Shown: positions 41,601-51,156 of the stretch, piece by piece
Position numbering within the stretch: the first letter of the stretch is position 1
Layout of the letters: each line of letters opens with the position of its first letter
Assembly (NCBI GenBank): GCA_003148945.1
Contig: QGGY01000001.1
Location: forward strand, 744,001-808,000
Reading direction: 5' to 3'
Length of the DNA: 64,000 bases
Origin: Murimonas intestini
GTDB lineage: Bacteria > Bacillota > Clostridia > Lachnospirales > Lachnospiraceae
Notes under the pieces: generated by a model
What the model saw: only the letters and a program-made list of their open reading frames with translations
Told to the model about the DNA's origin: nothing
The model's database searches: none
Program-made: the position numbers and the translations under genes

Positions 41601-42900
41601 CTTTATCCTCCCCTTCAAAACGTACCCTGATAGAGTTTGCATGGGCGGTCAGCTGTTCAGATGTGGCAAACTGTATGATGTCCTTGTGTATGGGATCAAG
41701 CGCCTCTTTAGAGTAATAGATGATACTGGATTTTTTGACAAAATCATCCACACCCAGGGGTGAGAAAAATTTGGCTGTTCCGTTTGTGGGAAGTACATGG
41801 TTCGGCCCCGCAAAGTAATCGCCAAGAGGTTCGCTGCTGTATTCCCCGATAAAAATAGCTCCCGCATTGCGGATCTTTGTCATTACCTCAAACGGATTCT
41901 TTGTCACGATCTCCAGGTGTTCACTTGCAATCTCATTTGCTGTCTCTATTGCCTCTTCCAGACTCTCTGCCAGCAGTATGTATCCGTAATTGTCCAGTGA
42001 CTTCTCAATGATCTCTCTCCTTGACAGCTCTCTCAGGAAGCCGTCCACCTCCATGGATACTTTTGCCGCCAGCTCTTCACTTGTGGTGATGAGTATGGCT
42101 GAGGCCATCTCATCATGCTCTGCCTGGGAGAGCAGGTCTGCAGCCACAAACCTGGGATTGGCCGTCTCATCTGCCAGTACCAGGATCTCGCTTGGGCCGG
42201 CGATGGAGTCAATACTCACATGCCCGTATACTGCCTTTTTGGCAAGCGCCACATAGATATTGCCGGGTCCCACGATCTTATCTACCTTCGGGATGCTTTC
42301 AGTTCCAAAAGCCATGGCGGCTACCGCCTGGGCGCCTCCCGCTTTGTAGACCTCATCCGCCCCCGCCTCATGGGCTGCCACAAGTGTGGAGGGATTTACC
42401 TTTCCGTCTCTGCCCGGAGGCGTCACCATGATGATCTTATCTACGCCAGCCACCTTGGCCGGAAGAATATTCATGAGTACAGAAGAGGGGTAGACAGCCT
42501 TGCCTCCCGGAACATAGACACCGGCAGCTGCCAGAGCTGTCACCTTTTGTCCCAGCATAGTCCCGTCAGGCCTGGAATCAAACCAGCTGTACTGGCGCTG
42601 CTTCTCATGATAAGCCCTGATATTGACAAGGGCTTTTCTGATGACTTCCACAAGGGCCGGATCTGTTTTTTCATATGCTTCCGCGATCTCCGCCTCTGTC
42701 ACCATTACATTTGAGGCATCTATCCTGGCCCCGTCAAAACGCTGTGTATATTCAAAAAGAGCTGCATCCCCTTTTTCTTTTACCGCCTCCACGATCTCGG
42801 CCACACGGCCTTCATACTCCCCATAGCTGTTGGGGCTTCTTTTTAAAAGATCTTCCAGAAGGTTATTTCTTGTCTCCTTCGTCAATCTCACTGTACGCAT
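41593..42900 (-). CDS. hisD: Histidinol dehydrogenase
   Basis: 435 residues. Zinc and catalytic residues of the family are in place: LSQAEHDEMASAIL, ASEHLEIV and GPNHVLPTNGTAKF. It carries out the last two oxidations to histidine with NAD. AAGGAGGAAG lies before the ATG and the gene follows hisG by 13 bases. Confidence 0.97.
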   Translation of the reverse strand: MRTVRLTKETRNNLLEDLLKRSPNSYGEYEGRVAEIVEAVKEKGDAALFEYTQRFDGARIDASNVMVTEAEIAEAYEKTDPALVEVIRKALVNIRAYHEKQRQYSWFDSRPDGTMLGQKVTALAAAGVYVPGGKAVYPSSVLMNILPAKVAGVDKIIMVTPPGRDGKVNPSTLVAAHEAGADEVYKAGGAQAVAAMAFGTESIPKVDKIVGPGNIYVALAKKAVYGHVSIDSIAGPSEILVLADETANPRFVAADLLSQAEHDEMASAILITTSEELAAKVSMEVDGFLRELSRREIIEKSLDNYGYILLAESLEEAIETANEIASEHLEIVTKNPFEVMTKIRNAGAIFIGEYSSEPLGDYFAGPNHVLPTNGTAKFFSPLGVDDFVKKSSIIYYSKEALDPIHKDIIQFATSEQLTAHANSIRVRFEGEDKDE

Positions 42901-42913
42901 ACAAGCTTCCTCC

Positions 42914-43549
42914 TTATATTACAGATTTAAGATCTGTCAGTATCCTGGCAATGCGTTCGTTCTCCATCTTCATGCTGACCTGGTTTACCACGACTCTGGC
43001 TGAGAGCGGGCAGATCTCCTCTAAGACCTCCAGGCCGTTCTCACGGAGTGTGCTGCCGGTCTCCACTATATCCACGATAACTTCCGAAAGCCCGACTATA
43101 GGCGCCAGCTCAATCGAACCATTGAGCTTGATGATCTCTACTGTCTGATGCTTCTGGTTATAAAAATAATCTTTGGCAATATTCGGATATTTTGTTGCCA
43201 CCCTGATAAGCTCCTGATGCTTCAGCAGCTTCCTGGCTCCGGCAGGACCGCAGACACACATCCTGCATTTCCCGAATCCCAGATCCAGCACCTCATAGAG
43301 CTTCCTCTGTTCCTCCAGGATCGTATCCTTGCCTACCACACCTATATCAGCAGCTCCATACTCCACATAAGTAGGCACATCCGGTCCCTTGGAGAGGAAA
43401 AATTTCAGTTTCAGTTCTTCATTCACAAAAATCAGTTTCCTGGAGTCAGGATCCTTCATCTCCTCACATGTGATGCCGATCTTTTCAAAAAGCTCCAGTG
43501 TCTTTTTTGCCAGGCGCCCCTTTCCCAGGGCAAATGTCAAATATCTCAT
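42914..43549 (-). CDS. hisG: ATP phosphoribosyltransferase, short form catalytic subunit
   Basis: 211 residues, the short form that needs HisZ. Typical blocks are [26 protein letters not shown] and the phosphoribosyl-binding [15 protein letters not shown]. It catalyses the first committed step of histidine synthesis. ATG 43549 overlaps the hisZ stop as ATGA, so the two subunits are made together. Confidence 0.96.
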   Translation of the reverse strand: MRYLTFALGKGRLAKKTLELFEKIGITCEEMKDPDSRKLIFVNEELKLKFFLSKGPDVPTYVEYGAADIGVVGKDTILEEQRKLYEVLDLGFGKCRMCVCGPAGARKLLKHQELIRVATKYPNIAKDYFYNQKHQTVEIIKLNGSIELAPIVGLSEVIVDIVETGSTLRENGLEVLEEICPLSARVVVNQVSMKMENERIARILTDLKSVI

Positions 43550-44781
43550 TTTTCTTCCTCCCACGTGCCGACCTCTGTCATACGGCTGCATACTGTCCTT
43601 CCATCTTTGCAAAGATGCCAGATCCTTGTGAGATGGTTCCTGGCGGCAAAGGAGAAGATGTCACGCCCCTCTGCCAGGGAAAGCAGGGTGACTGACATTC
43701 CTTCCTGCCGAAGCTTCTTTGAGAGAGCTACAGAATCCATCTCGAGCCCGGGCTCGCAGCACACAAGCACTTTATTTTCTTCTGAAGGAAGGTTTATCTT
43801 CTGCCTGGAGAGGGTATTTAAAAGCTGGTCCACCATGACAACAAATCCGATGGACGGGGCTTCTTTCCCAAAGTGTCCCAGCAGCCTGTCGTATCTTCCG
43901 CCTTTGATGACAGCGTCACCTGTGCCAAAAGTATATCCTCTGAAGATCACACCTGTATAGTACATATATTTATTGAGCATTCCAAGATCAAACGAAATAT
44001 ATCTCTCCAGCCCGTATGCAGACACGATCCTGTATATCTCCCTGAGACGTGTGATGGCTTTTATTGCCCCCTCATTTGAGGTCATGGCTTCCGCCTCATC
44101 CAGTATCACTGCTGACCCGAACAGACTGGGAAGCTTTGCGAAGAGGGCTGAGAGTTCCCGGCTCACAGGGAGATTTTCAAGGAATTCCTCCACTCCAAAA
44201 TTATTTTTATTAGAGATCAGTTCCCTGAGTGTCTCCTCCTGCTCTTCATTAAAACCTGCTTCCAGAAAAAGGCTCTTATAAAAGTCTACATGACCCACGC
44301 TCACCTGGAATTCAGTAAGGCCTGCACAAAGAAGGCTGTCAATGACCATGGCGATGATCTCACCGTCTGCCTGAGGGCTGTTATCCCCGATCAGCTCTGC
44401 CCCCAGCTGCGTAGTCTCTTTTAAGCGCCCCTGGTAGCTTGAATTATTAATAAATGTATTGCCGGTATAACACAGTCTTGCGGGCATATCATCTTCCTCA
44501 AAATATTTGGCCGCCGCCCTTGCAATAGAGGGCGTGATATCCGGCCTGAGTACCAGCGTATTCCCTTCCCTGTCAAAAAACTTATAGAGCTCCTTTGATG
44601 AGACTGTCCCGACTTCTTTTGAAAATACGTCAAAAAATTCAAAAGTGGGAGTCTCTATATCACGGCAGCCATAGGACTTCAAAACCTTCCTTAGCCTGTC
44701 CTGCAGATTGAGCTTCCGCTCACACTCGTCATTGTAGATATCCCTGACACCTTCCGGTGTATGTAATAATTTATGCTTCAT
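43546..44781 (-). CDS. hisZ: ATP phosphoribosyltransferase regulatory subunit
   Basis: 411 residues, a histidyl-tRNA synthetase-like protein without tRNA function ([14 protein letters not shown] start, [39 protein letters not shown]). It binds HisG and mediates histidine feedback. First gene of the operon. AGAAAGGATT lies before the ATG, and a consensus promoter is 80 bases upstream. Confidence 0.95.
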   Translation of the reverse strand: MKHKLLHTPEGVRDIYNDECERKLNLQDRLRKVLKSYGCRDIETPTFEFFDVFSKEVGTVSSKELYKFFDREGNTLVLRPDITPSIARAAAKYFEEDDMPARLCYTGNTFINNSSYQGRLKETTQLGAELIGDNSPQADGEIIAMVIDSLLCAGLTEFQVSVGHVDFYKSLFLEAGFNEEQEETLRELISNKNNFGVEEFLENLPVSRELSALFAKLPSLFGSAVILDEAEAMTSNEGAIKAITRLREIYRIVSAYGLERYISFDLGMLNKYMYYTGVIFRGYTFGTGDAVIKGGRYDRLLGHFGKEAPSIGFVVMVDQLLNTLSRQKINLPSEENKVLVCCEPGLEMDSVALSKKLRQEGMSVTLLSLAEGRDIFSFAARNHLTRIWHLCKDGRTVCSRMTEVGTWEEEK

Positions 44782-44839
44782 GACATAATCCTTTCTGATT
44801 CGCTGCGTTTCACTTTATTACTTTACAGTGATAATTTGT

Positions 44840-44859
44840 TAGCATATTAAATAATGCTA
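44840..44859. promoter_or_regulatory. Candidate operator of the his operon
   Basis: TAGCAT, 8 bases, ATGCTA: dyad just downstream of the -10, where a repressor would block initiation. A TrpR-like HisR is a reasonable guess for the binder. Confidence 0.5.
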
Positions 44860-44861
44860 CA

Positions 44862-44890
44862 ATTATACTGGACTGCCGGACAAATGTCAA
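44862..44890 (-). promoter_or_regulatory. Consensus promoter of the his operon
   Basis: TTGACA (44890-44885), 17 bases, TATAAT (44867-44862). It overlaps the last codons of recU. The leader to hisZ is about 75 bases, too short for a T-box. Confidence 0.85.
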
Positions 44891-45420
44891 TCCCTCCGCT
44901 CCAAATCTTTTTGCAGGGCATCCAGATAGGGTACGAGAATTCCATGGCCGCTTTTCAGGCACCAGTTCACATCAAGCTCCCCATAACAGAAGCTTTTTCT
45001 TCCTCCATCCTTTGCCCTGTCCCAGAAGAATCGCATTTTATCATATGGAAGATAAAAGATCTCGTCCCGGGAAGTAAAATACAGAATTAAAAAAGAAATG
45101 CCTCCCTGCTTTTCAAAAGCCTCCATAAAAGCCACCTGATGCTCGTGGATATTCTGAAGGGCAAATGTATCGCTGCTGCATTCCTTCGCGTCAAAGCACA
45201 CGGGAATTCCCTGAACGGCGCCTATATAATCCACAGTACTCTTCTGCTCAAAATAAGCCAGGGTAATATGGCGGTTTTCTTTATCTATTTTAATTGGTGT
45301 GATCGGGGTGGGGATCTTCTGGATCAGCGCCAGCCCCTTTTCCAGGTACTGCTCATTTGAGCGGTTGATCAGATCCTCCAGTGTGGATCCCCTCAGTCCT
45401 CTTGAATTCCATGTTGCCAT
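44887..45420 (-). CDS. recU: Holliday junction resolvase RecU-like
   Basis: 177 residues. RecU-type blocks include NSRGLRGSTLEDLINRSNEQY, the metal-site strands STVDYIGAVQG and CFDAKECS, and HEHQVAFMEAFEKQGG. It cuts four-way junctions during recombination repair. ATG 45420 is preferred to the upstream ATGs, which sit on the GAGG site. It follows an RluA-type gene by one base. Confidence 0.88.
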   Translation of the reverse strand: MATWNSRGLRGSTLEDLINRSNEQYLEKGLALIQKIPTPITPIKIDKENRHITLAYFEQKSTVDYIGAVQGIPVCFDAKECSSDTFALQNIHEHQVAFMEAFEKQGGISFLILYFTSRDEIFYLPYDKMRFFWDRAKDGGRKSFCYGELDVNWCLKSGHGILVPYLDALQKDLERRD

Positions 45421-45421
45421 C

Positions 45422-46444
45422 TTATATCCCATCCTCACCGAACATTGACTGATCTATTTTTATCCCAAAACTGCCCGCAGCCCGGCAGAAATTTTCCGGG
45501 GGTGCAGCATAAAATGTCTTCCCGCTCAGATATTCCAGAGGCCCTGGCAGATCTGACGGCATCTGCAGCCTGTATGAATGCAGAAGCTGGTGTGTGACTC
45601 CCGCAGCTTTTTTCAATGTAAGATTCTGCACAGCATCCCCGTATTTGGCATCTCCCAGAATAGGATGCCCCACAGATGCCAGATGTGCCCTGATCTGGTG
45701 GGACCGTCCAGTTATCAGCCTCACTTTTAAAAGTGTCACTTTTTGAGACTCACATACAGGTGTGTACTCTGTGGAGATGGGGAGCGCCCCCTCTGACATC
45801 CTGCTGCTGATCACGACCTGGTTCCTGGCCTTATCTTTTTTCAGATATCCCTGTATCTTCCTGGTCCCGTCAATATGTCCCCAGACAAGGGTCAGATAAT
45901 CCTTATGTATGCTTCTGTCCTTGAATACCTCCGCCATGATCTGAAGAGCAGGAAGACTTTTCCCGGCCGCCACGATCCCGCTGGTGTTCCTGTCAAGCCT
46001 GTTGCAGACAGACGGGCGGAAGCTTTTCAATGTTTCCTCAGTGATATCACCTTTCCTGAGCAGATAGGAGATCAGATATTCCACAAGCGAGACATCAGAT
46101 GCCGCAGCCTTCTGGGAGAGCATTCCCGCCGGCTTATTTATCAGAACTATATGCCCGTCCTCATAAATGATCTCCGGCATCCCGTCCATCTTCACTGCCT
46201 TTGCTTGATCTACGGCCTTTATATTCTCTGTAAAAGAATCCACAGTCTCATCTGAGAGAAACAGCCTGATCTCATCTCCCACCTCTGTCTTCTCATTTCC
46301 GGCGGCCTTTCTGCCGTTTAATGTGATATTCTTCTTTCTGAGCATTTTATACAGAAAACTCTTTGGAGCCTTGTTCAGATATTTGGCCAGCAGCTTGTCC
46401 AGCCTCTGTCCGGCCTCATTTTGTGTTACCTTTATTAATTTCAT
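45422..46444 (-). CDS. RluA-family pseudouridine synthase
   Basis: 340 residues: an S4 RNA-binding domain at the N terminus (RLDKLLAKYLNKAPKSFLYKMLRKKNITLNG) and the synthase domain with the catalytic Asp in CNRLDRNTSGIV and GRSHQIRAHLA. It isomerises uridines in large-subunit rRNA (RluC/RluD class). Exact target not deducible. AAAGGATGAG lies ahead of the ATG. Confidence 0.92.
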   Translation of the reverse strand: MKLIKVTQNEAGQRLDKLLAKYLNKAPKSFLYKMLRKKNITLNGRKAAGNEKTEVGDEIRLFLSDETVDSFTENIKAVDQAKAVKMDGMPEIIYEDGHIVLINKPAGMLSQKAAASDVSLVEYLISYLLRKGDITEETLKSFRPSVCNRLDRNTSGIVAAGKSLPALQIMAEVFKDRSIHKDYLTLVWGHIDGTRKIQGYLKKDKARNQVVISSRMSEGALPISTEYTPVCESQKVTLLKVRLITGRSHQIRAHLASVGHPILGDAKYGDAVQNLTLKKAAGVTHQLLHSYRLQMPSDLPGPLEYLSGKTFYAAPPENFCRAAGSFGIKIDQSMFGEDGI

Positions 46445-46462
46445 CTTCTCATCCTTTGCCTG

Positions 46463-47113
46463 CTAATCCAGCTCCTCTTCGTCATCCAGAAAGTAAAGCT
46501 GGTCGGGAGCGCTCTCTATCACTCTCTGCATATCCTTGTAGGCATTCAGGAACCTGGCCTGGGTGTTATTCATAATGCTGAGTATCTCCTGCATCTTTAT
46601 ATGGAGCTTCTCATACTGCATCTCCCCTTCATTGATGCAGTCCTCTATCTCACGGTTTACCTTCTCTTTCTTTTTCAGCAGCTCTTTCTCTGTGCGCGCC
46701 GTCAGCTCTTTCTGGCGGGCTGCCGCCTCGGTCAGCATCTGGTCCGCCCTCTTCTGGGCATCCACCAGCTGCTTGGAGATGCTTAAGTAGTCCTCTTTAT
46801 ACTTATGATAATCAGCCTCCAGGCCGGCAGACTCTGCTTTGATGCGCTCCAGCTCCTTCTCCATGGATGCCTGCTCCTTCTGGGAGAGCTCCACAAGGGT
46901 GCGCAGCCTGGAACACTCGACCTCTTTTTTTGAAAGCTGCTGGCGCAGCTCTTTTTCCATCTCTTCCTTTGCAGCCTCCTGCTTTTCCAGCTTTCTGGCC
47001 AGCTCATTTGCCTCTCCTTTGGCTTCATAGAGCAGCTTTGATATCTGGTCATCTACATCATCTTTGTTATATCCGCCGAATACTGCTGTCTTGAATCTGA
47101 TCTCCCTGTTCAT
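46463..47113 (-). CDS. DivIVA-like coiled-coil protein
   Basis: 216 residues. The start (RFKTAVFGGYNKDDVDDQI) matches the short membrane-binding head of DivIVA/GpsB-like proteins, then a long coiled coil (about 30-185) with heavy Lys/Glu content, and an acidic tail DDEEELD. A role in cell poles or division is inferred from the head. RBS GGAGAG precedes the ATG. Confidence 0.75.
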   Translation of the reverse strand: MNREIRFKTAVFGGYNKDDVDDQISKLLYEAKGEANELARKLEKQEAAKEEMEKELRQQLSKKEVECSRLRTLVELSQKEQASMEKELERIKAESAGLEADYHKYKEDYLSISKQLVDAQKRADQMLTEAAARQKELTARTEKELLKKKEKVNREIEDCINEGEMQYEKLHIKMQEILSIMNNTQARFLNAYKDMQRVIESAPDQLYFLDDEEELD

Positions 47114-47139
47114 CCGTATACTCTCCTCTCTTTGTGCCC

Positions 47140-47751
47140 TTATAATGATATTGCCATGATTGTATGCTTGATAACTTCACTCCTGCCAAGGTCAGGATAT
47201 GTTTCATTTGGAGTAAATTCTATACCTTCCTCAATCTCCGCCCTGCGGGCTGCCAGACCACCGATGCGGTCCAGAAAAGGCTTCAGGTCTTTAAAAAGCT
47301 TTACATCCTCCCGGTATCCATTCCCCTTCAGAATATCCCGGATATGTTTCTCCACATAGGCGCAGTCTGCATTAGCCTTTGTGGTATATCCTACCACATG
47401 TGGGCCGCAGACTGCAATGGCCTCTATGGGAGTATTTTTATCGTAGGCAGTGATGACAAGCTCATATGCCATAGTCAGATCTCCTGCTCTCTTCCTGATC
47501 TTTTCATAGACTTCCCGGTCAAGTGGTTTCTGCATAAGCATCATGATCATGCCTACAGCAGAGCGGGCAGCCGGCAGGCAGCCTAGGATTGCCACGAAGG
47601 TAAAAAGATTCAGCCTTGTCTTAGTTTCAAACAGCCCTATAAAGAAGATTCCCAGGGGAATCGCAAAAAGGACTGCTGTTATAATACTTCTTTTTATTTT
47701 CTGTGAGTGGATATATCCCGGTTTTCCTTTGCTGATCTTTAATTTTTTCAT
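47140..47751 (-). CDS. Conserved membrane protein of unknown function
   Basis: 203 residues with two membrane helices near the N terminus (about 25-45 and 50-72), then a soluble domain with YELVITAYDKNTPIEAIAVCG and VKLFKDLKPFLDRIGGLAARR. No known catalytic motif. Start 47751 avoids overlap with the upstream dehydrogenase gene and has AAAGGAAG ahead. Located between the DivIVA-like and SDR genes. Confidence 0.7.
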   Translation of the reverse strand: MKKLKISKGKPGYIHSQKIKRSIITAVLFAIPLGIFFIGLFETKTRLNLFTFVAILGCLPAARSAVGMIMMLMQKPLDREVYEKIRKRAGDLTMAYELVITAYDKNTPIEAIAVCGPHVVGYTTKANADCAYVEKHIRDILKGNGYREDVKLFKDLKPFLDRIGGLAARRAEIEEGIEFTPNETYPDLGRSEVIKHTIMAISL

Positions 47752-47758
47752 TCTGTAT

Positions 47759-48547
47759 TTACTTCCTTTCAGCTCCATTATGAAGGTGGTCCAGATACTG
47801 GCTTCCCATGACCAGCATTTTTACAGGCAGCAGTTTTGCAGCTATGGCCAGGGCCTTCATTGATGCCCCGTATACTGACAGCTCTCTTCCTGCCGCCGCG
47901 TCCCTGACTGCTTTTGCCGCCACTTCCCCAGGCTGTGCCATAAATTTTTTCTTATATGCAGGCATATGGCTTACCTCTTCTGCTTTATCAAAGAAAGGAG
48001 TGTCTACCGGACCGGGACACACAGCAGTCACTGTTATTCCCCTGTCATATACCTCTGCCCTAAGCGCTCTGGAGAAACTTAAGACATAGGATTTGGCTGC
48101 CGCATACACAGCGAAGCCCGGCTGCGGCAGAAAGGCCGCCGCAGAAGCCATCTGGATGATCCTGCTTCCCCTTCTCATAAACGGAAGGCAGAGGTATGTG
48201 ACAGCTGTCAGCGCCTCGGCATCCAGCCGTATCATCTCCTGCTGCGGTTCCCACGAAAGCTGTACAAACTGCCCTATCTTCCCTATACCGGCAGCATTGA
48301 CAAGGATCTTTATCTTGGCATTATTTTTCTTCAGCTCTGCGCGCAGGCGCTCTCTGCCCTCATCTGAGCAGAGGTCAAGGGGTAACGGCCTTATTTTTCC
48401 AGATACATGTATGGACATTGACTCCAGCTTTTTAGAATTTCTGGCGATCACCCATATTTCATCCAACTTATGGTAAAGAAGGGATATCTGTCTTGTAAAC
48501 TCTAATCCAAGCCCCGAAGAGGCTCCAGTGATAATCGCAATCTTCAT
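47759..48547 (-). CDS. Short-chain dehydrogenase/reductase
   Basis: 262 residues. Cofactor loop TGASSGLGLEF near the start, NAAGIG, and catalytic Tyr-Lys in YAAAKSYVLSFS. DltE/YqjQ-like in general look; oxidises or reduces an unknown substrate with NAD(P). GGAGGAAAAT sets ATG 48547. Confidence 0.88.
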   Translation of the reverse strand: MKIAIITGASSGLGLEFTRQISLLYHKLDEIWVIARNSKKLESMSIHVSGKIRPLPLDLCSDEGRERLRAELKKNNAKIKILVNAAGIGKIGQFVQLSWEPQQEMIRLDAEALTAVTYLCLPFMRRGSRIIQMASAAAFLPQPGFAVYAAAKSYVLSFSRALRAEVYDRGITVTAVCPGPVDTPFFDKAEEVSHMPAYKKKFMAQPGEVAAKAVRDAAAGRELSVYGASMKALAIAAKLLPVKMLVMGSQYLDHLHNGAERK

Positions 48548-48560
48548 ATTTTCCTCCATA

Positions 48561-50468
48561 TCACTTGCTGCGGGATACCTGCCCTTTTTTACGGTGCACG
48601 TTCCTGATAGTCTTCTTCTTAGCCGGGCGGGGCTTTATCTCCTGCCTGCCGTAATCTCTGCCTGTGGCTCCTGCCACCGGCCTTATAAGGCATTTTCTGT
48701 CATAGCCTATAAGATCTGTTCTTCCCGCCTTCTTCAGAGCCTCTTCCACAAGCTCTCTGTTTTTAGGATTCCTGTACTGTATTAGCGCCCTCTGCATAGC
48801 CTTCTCATGGGGGTTAACCGGCACATAGACCTTTTCCATTGTTCTGGGATCCACACCTGTATAATACATACATGTAGAGATCGTAGAAGGCGTGGGATAA
48901 AAATCCTGTACCTGTTCAGGCATATACCCAAGATCGCGCAGATATTCAGCCAGCTCTACGGCTTCCTTCAGGGTAGAACCGGGATGTGAGGACATCAGAT
49001 ATGGAACCAGGAACTGTTTTTTTCCGGCTTTCTCATTCAGTTCCTTATATTTACTGACAAACTTCCTGTATACTTCATTTTCAGGTTTTCCCATCCTGCA
49101 GAGCACCTTATCAGAAATGTGCTCCGGGGCCACCTTCAGCTGGCCGCTCACATGGTGCTCCACAAGCTCTCTGAAGAAAGAATCATCCTTGTCATGGATG
49201 AGATAATCAAATCTGATCCCCGAACGGATAAATACCTTTTTCACCTTTGGCAGAGCGCGCAGCTTTTGCAGCAGGCTCAGGTAATCACTGTGGTCTATCT
49301 TCAGATTTCTGCATGGCCGGGGATACAGGCATTGCTTTTTGGGACATGCCCCCTTTGTCAGCTGCTTATCGCACGCCGGCTGCCTGAAGTTGGCTGTGGG
49401 ACCTCCCACATCATGTATATATCCTTTAAAATCAGGTTCCCAGATGAATTTTTCTGCTTCCCTTAAAAGGGATTCATGGCTTCTTGTCTGGACGATCCTC
49501 CCCTGGTGGAAGGTCAGGGCACAGAAACTGCAGCCCCCGAAGCATCCCCGGTTGCTCACCAGGCTGAACTTTACTTCTTCAATAGCCGGGACCCCGCCGG
49601 CGCTGTCATAGTCAGGATGCCATGTTCTCTGGTAGGGAAGTGAGTAGATCCGGTCCATCTCAGCCTGTGTCAGCGGCGCGGCAGGCGGATTCTGAACTAT
49701 ATAAAGGCTGCCCCCATACGGCTCTGCAAGCCTCTTCCCGGAAAAAGGATCTGTATTACAGTATTGTGTATAAAAGCTTCTGGCATAGTTAAGCTTGTCG
49801 GCCTTTAATTCATCATAGGAGGGAAGAAGCTCATAGTCATAGACATCCTCTATCCTCCTTGTTTTAAAGACAGTGCCGTTTATGAAAGTAATATCAGATA
49901 CGGCGATGCCGCTTTTCAGGGCATCCGCGATCTCCACCACAGAGCGCTCCCCCATCCCGTAGGAGATCAGGTCGGCTCCTGAATCCAGCAGGATGGAACG
50001 CTTCAGGGAATCGCTCCAATAGTCATAATGGGCCATTCTGCGCAGGCTGGCCTCTATCCCCCCGATAATAATGGGCTTATGCCTGAAAGCCTGGCGTATC
50101 AGATTGCAGTATACGATGGTAGCATTGTCAGGCCGCTTTCCCATCACCCCGCCCGGGCTGAATGCATCTGCCTTCCTCCGCTTTTTTGACACGCTGTAAT
50201 GGTTCACCATGGAATCCATATTTCCGGCAGACACAAGAAAACCCAGCCGCGGCTCTCCCAAAGCCAGGATGCTGTCCTTGTTCTTCCAGTCCGGCTGGGC
50301 CAGAATACCAACACTGTAGCCATTTGACTCCAGGACACGGCTGATGACAGCATGTGCAAAGGAAGGGTGGTCTACATAGGCATCCCCCGTCACATATACA
50401 AAATCCAGCTGTTCAATTCCCTGCCTTAGCATATCTTCTTTAGAAACAGGCAAAAATCTGTTATTCAT
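48561..50468 (-). CDS. YgiQ-family radical SAM protein
   Basis: 635 residues, the usual YgiQ length. The N-terminal B12-like domain is followed by the iron-sulfur motif CFGGCSFCALTFHQGR (three Cys spaced 3 and 2 apart). Another Cys cluster, CPKKQCLYPRPC, lies about 385-400. The substrate of the family is not known. It overlaps the HAD gene upstream by 8 bases. Confidence 0.93.
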   Translation of the reverse strand: MNNRFLPVSKEDMLRQGIEQLDFVYVTGDAYVDHPSFAHAVISRVLESNGYSVGILAQPDWKNKDSILALGEPRLGFLVSAGNMDSMVNHYSVSKKRRKADAFSPGGVMGKRPDNATIVYCNLIRQAFRHKPIIIGGIEASLRRMAHYDYWSDSLKRSILLDSGADLISYGMGERSVVEIADALKSGIAVSDITFINGTVFKTRRIEDVYDYELLPSYDELKADKLNYARSFYTQYCNTDPFSGKRLAEPYGGSLYIVQNPPAAPLTQAEMDRIYSLPYQRTWHPDYDSAGGVPAIEEVKFSLVSNRGCFGGCSFCALTFHQGRIVQTRSHESLLREAEKFIWEPDFKGYIHDVGGPTANFRQPACDKQLTKGACPKKQCLYPRPCRNLKIDHSDYLSLLQKLRALPKVKKVFIRSGIRFDYLIHDKDDSFFRELVEHHVSGQLKVAPEHISDKVLCRMGKPENEVYRKFVSKYKELNEKAGKKQFLVPYLMSSHPGSTLKEAVELAEYLRDLGYMPEQVQDFYPTPSTISTCMYYTGVDPRTMEKVYVPVNPHEKAMQRALIQYRNPKNRELVEEALKKAGRTDLIGYDRKCLIRPVAGATGRDYGRQEIKPRPAKKKTIRNVHRKKGQVSRSK

Positions 50469-51156
50469 TTCCTAATACCTCATAGGTGTTCGTATAAATG
50501 TCATCATAAGTTTCGATATAATAATCTGCCCAGGCACGCTTCTTATCCCGCTGGTGTGCTGAGAATTCATCCTCTACTGCACATACTGACATACCTGCAT
50601 TCTTCCCTGCCAGTATTCCCATAGGGATATCTTCAAATACAAGACAGTTTTCCGGCTTTACATCCAGGTCTGAAGCTACCTTCAGATAAATGTCAGGTGA
50701 CGGCTTTCCCTTCGCCACCTCACAGGCAGTGCAGACAGAATGAAAATACCCGCCCAGTTTTCTGGCTTCCAGCACAGCGTCTACAAGGCCCCGTCCATTG
50801 CTTGTGGCGATTCCCATGCGGATATCCCTGGAGTGCATATCCTCCAGGAAGTGTCCGGCCCCAGGCTTTAGTGGGACGTGATACCTGTATTTCTCATATG
50901 CCATATCCATCCAGTCCTGCTTGATCTCCTCAAGAGTCCTTGGAAGGTCAAAATTTTCTTTAAAATATGCGGCTGTCTCTGTAAAACTCATGCCTTCTAT
51001 ATCCTGCTGCAGGCTCTCCGGCAGGGACAGATGATATTTCCCCAGATATTCAATATCGATGTCCTTCCACATCCACATAGAGTCCACCAGTGTCCCGTCT
51101 AAATCAAAAATAACAGCCTTTATGTTATCCAGTATTCCTTTTTTCTTCATATACAT
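50461..51156 (-). CDS. HAD hydrolase, beta-phosphoglucomutase-like
   Basis: 231 residues. HAD motif I FDLDGTLVDSMW, motif II in IATSNGRG, and motif IV VFEDIPMGILAGKNAGM. Likely a sugar-phosphate or similar phosphatase. AAGGAG is 8 bases ahead of the ATG, which lies inside the end of the pseudouridine synthase gene. Confidence 0.9.
   Translation of the reverse strand: MYMKKKGILDNIKAVIFDLDGTLVDSMWMWKDIDIEYLGKYHLSLPESLQQDIEGMSFTETAAYFKENFDLPRTLEEIKQDWMDMAYEKYRYHVPLKPGAGHFLEDMHSRDIRMGIATSNGRGLVDAVLEARKLGGYFHSVCTACEVAKGKPSPDIYLKVASDLDVKPENCLVFEDIPMGILAGKNAGMSVCAVEDEFSAHQRDKKRAWADYYIETYDDIYTNTYEVLGNE

Noticed and set aside
42115-42714. Plus-strand frame of 199 codons inside hisD
   Set aside because: Antisense shadow of a strongly conserved gene; composition and Cys/His-rich sequence look random.
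43148-43960. Plus-strand frame of 270 codons across hisG and hisZ
   Set aside because: Spans the junction of two overlapping his genes on the other strand, with no start signal.
44782-44886. T-box or His leader attenuator before hisZ
   Set aside because: The transcript leader is only about 75 bases and shows no T-box core or His codon run.
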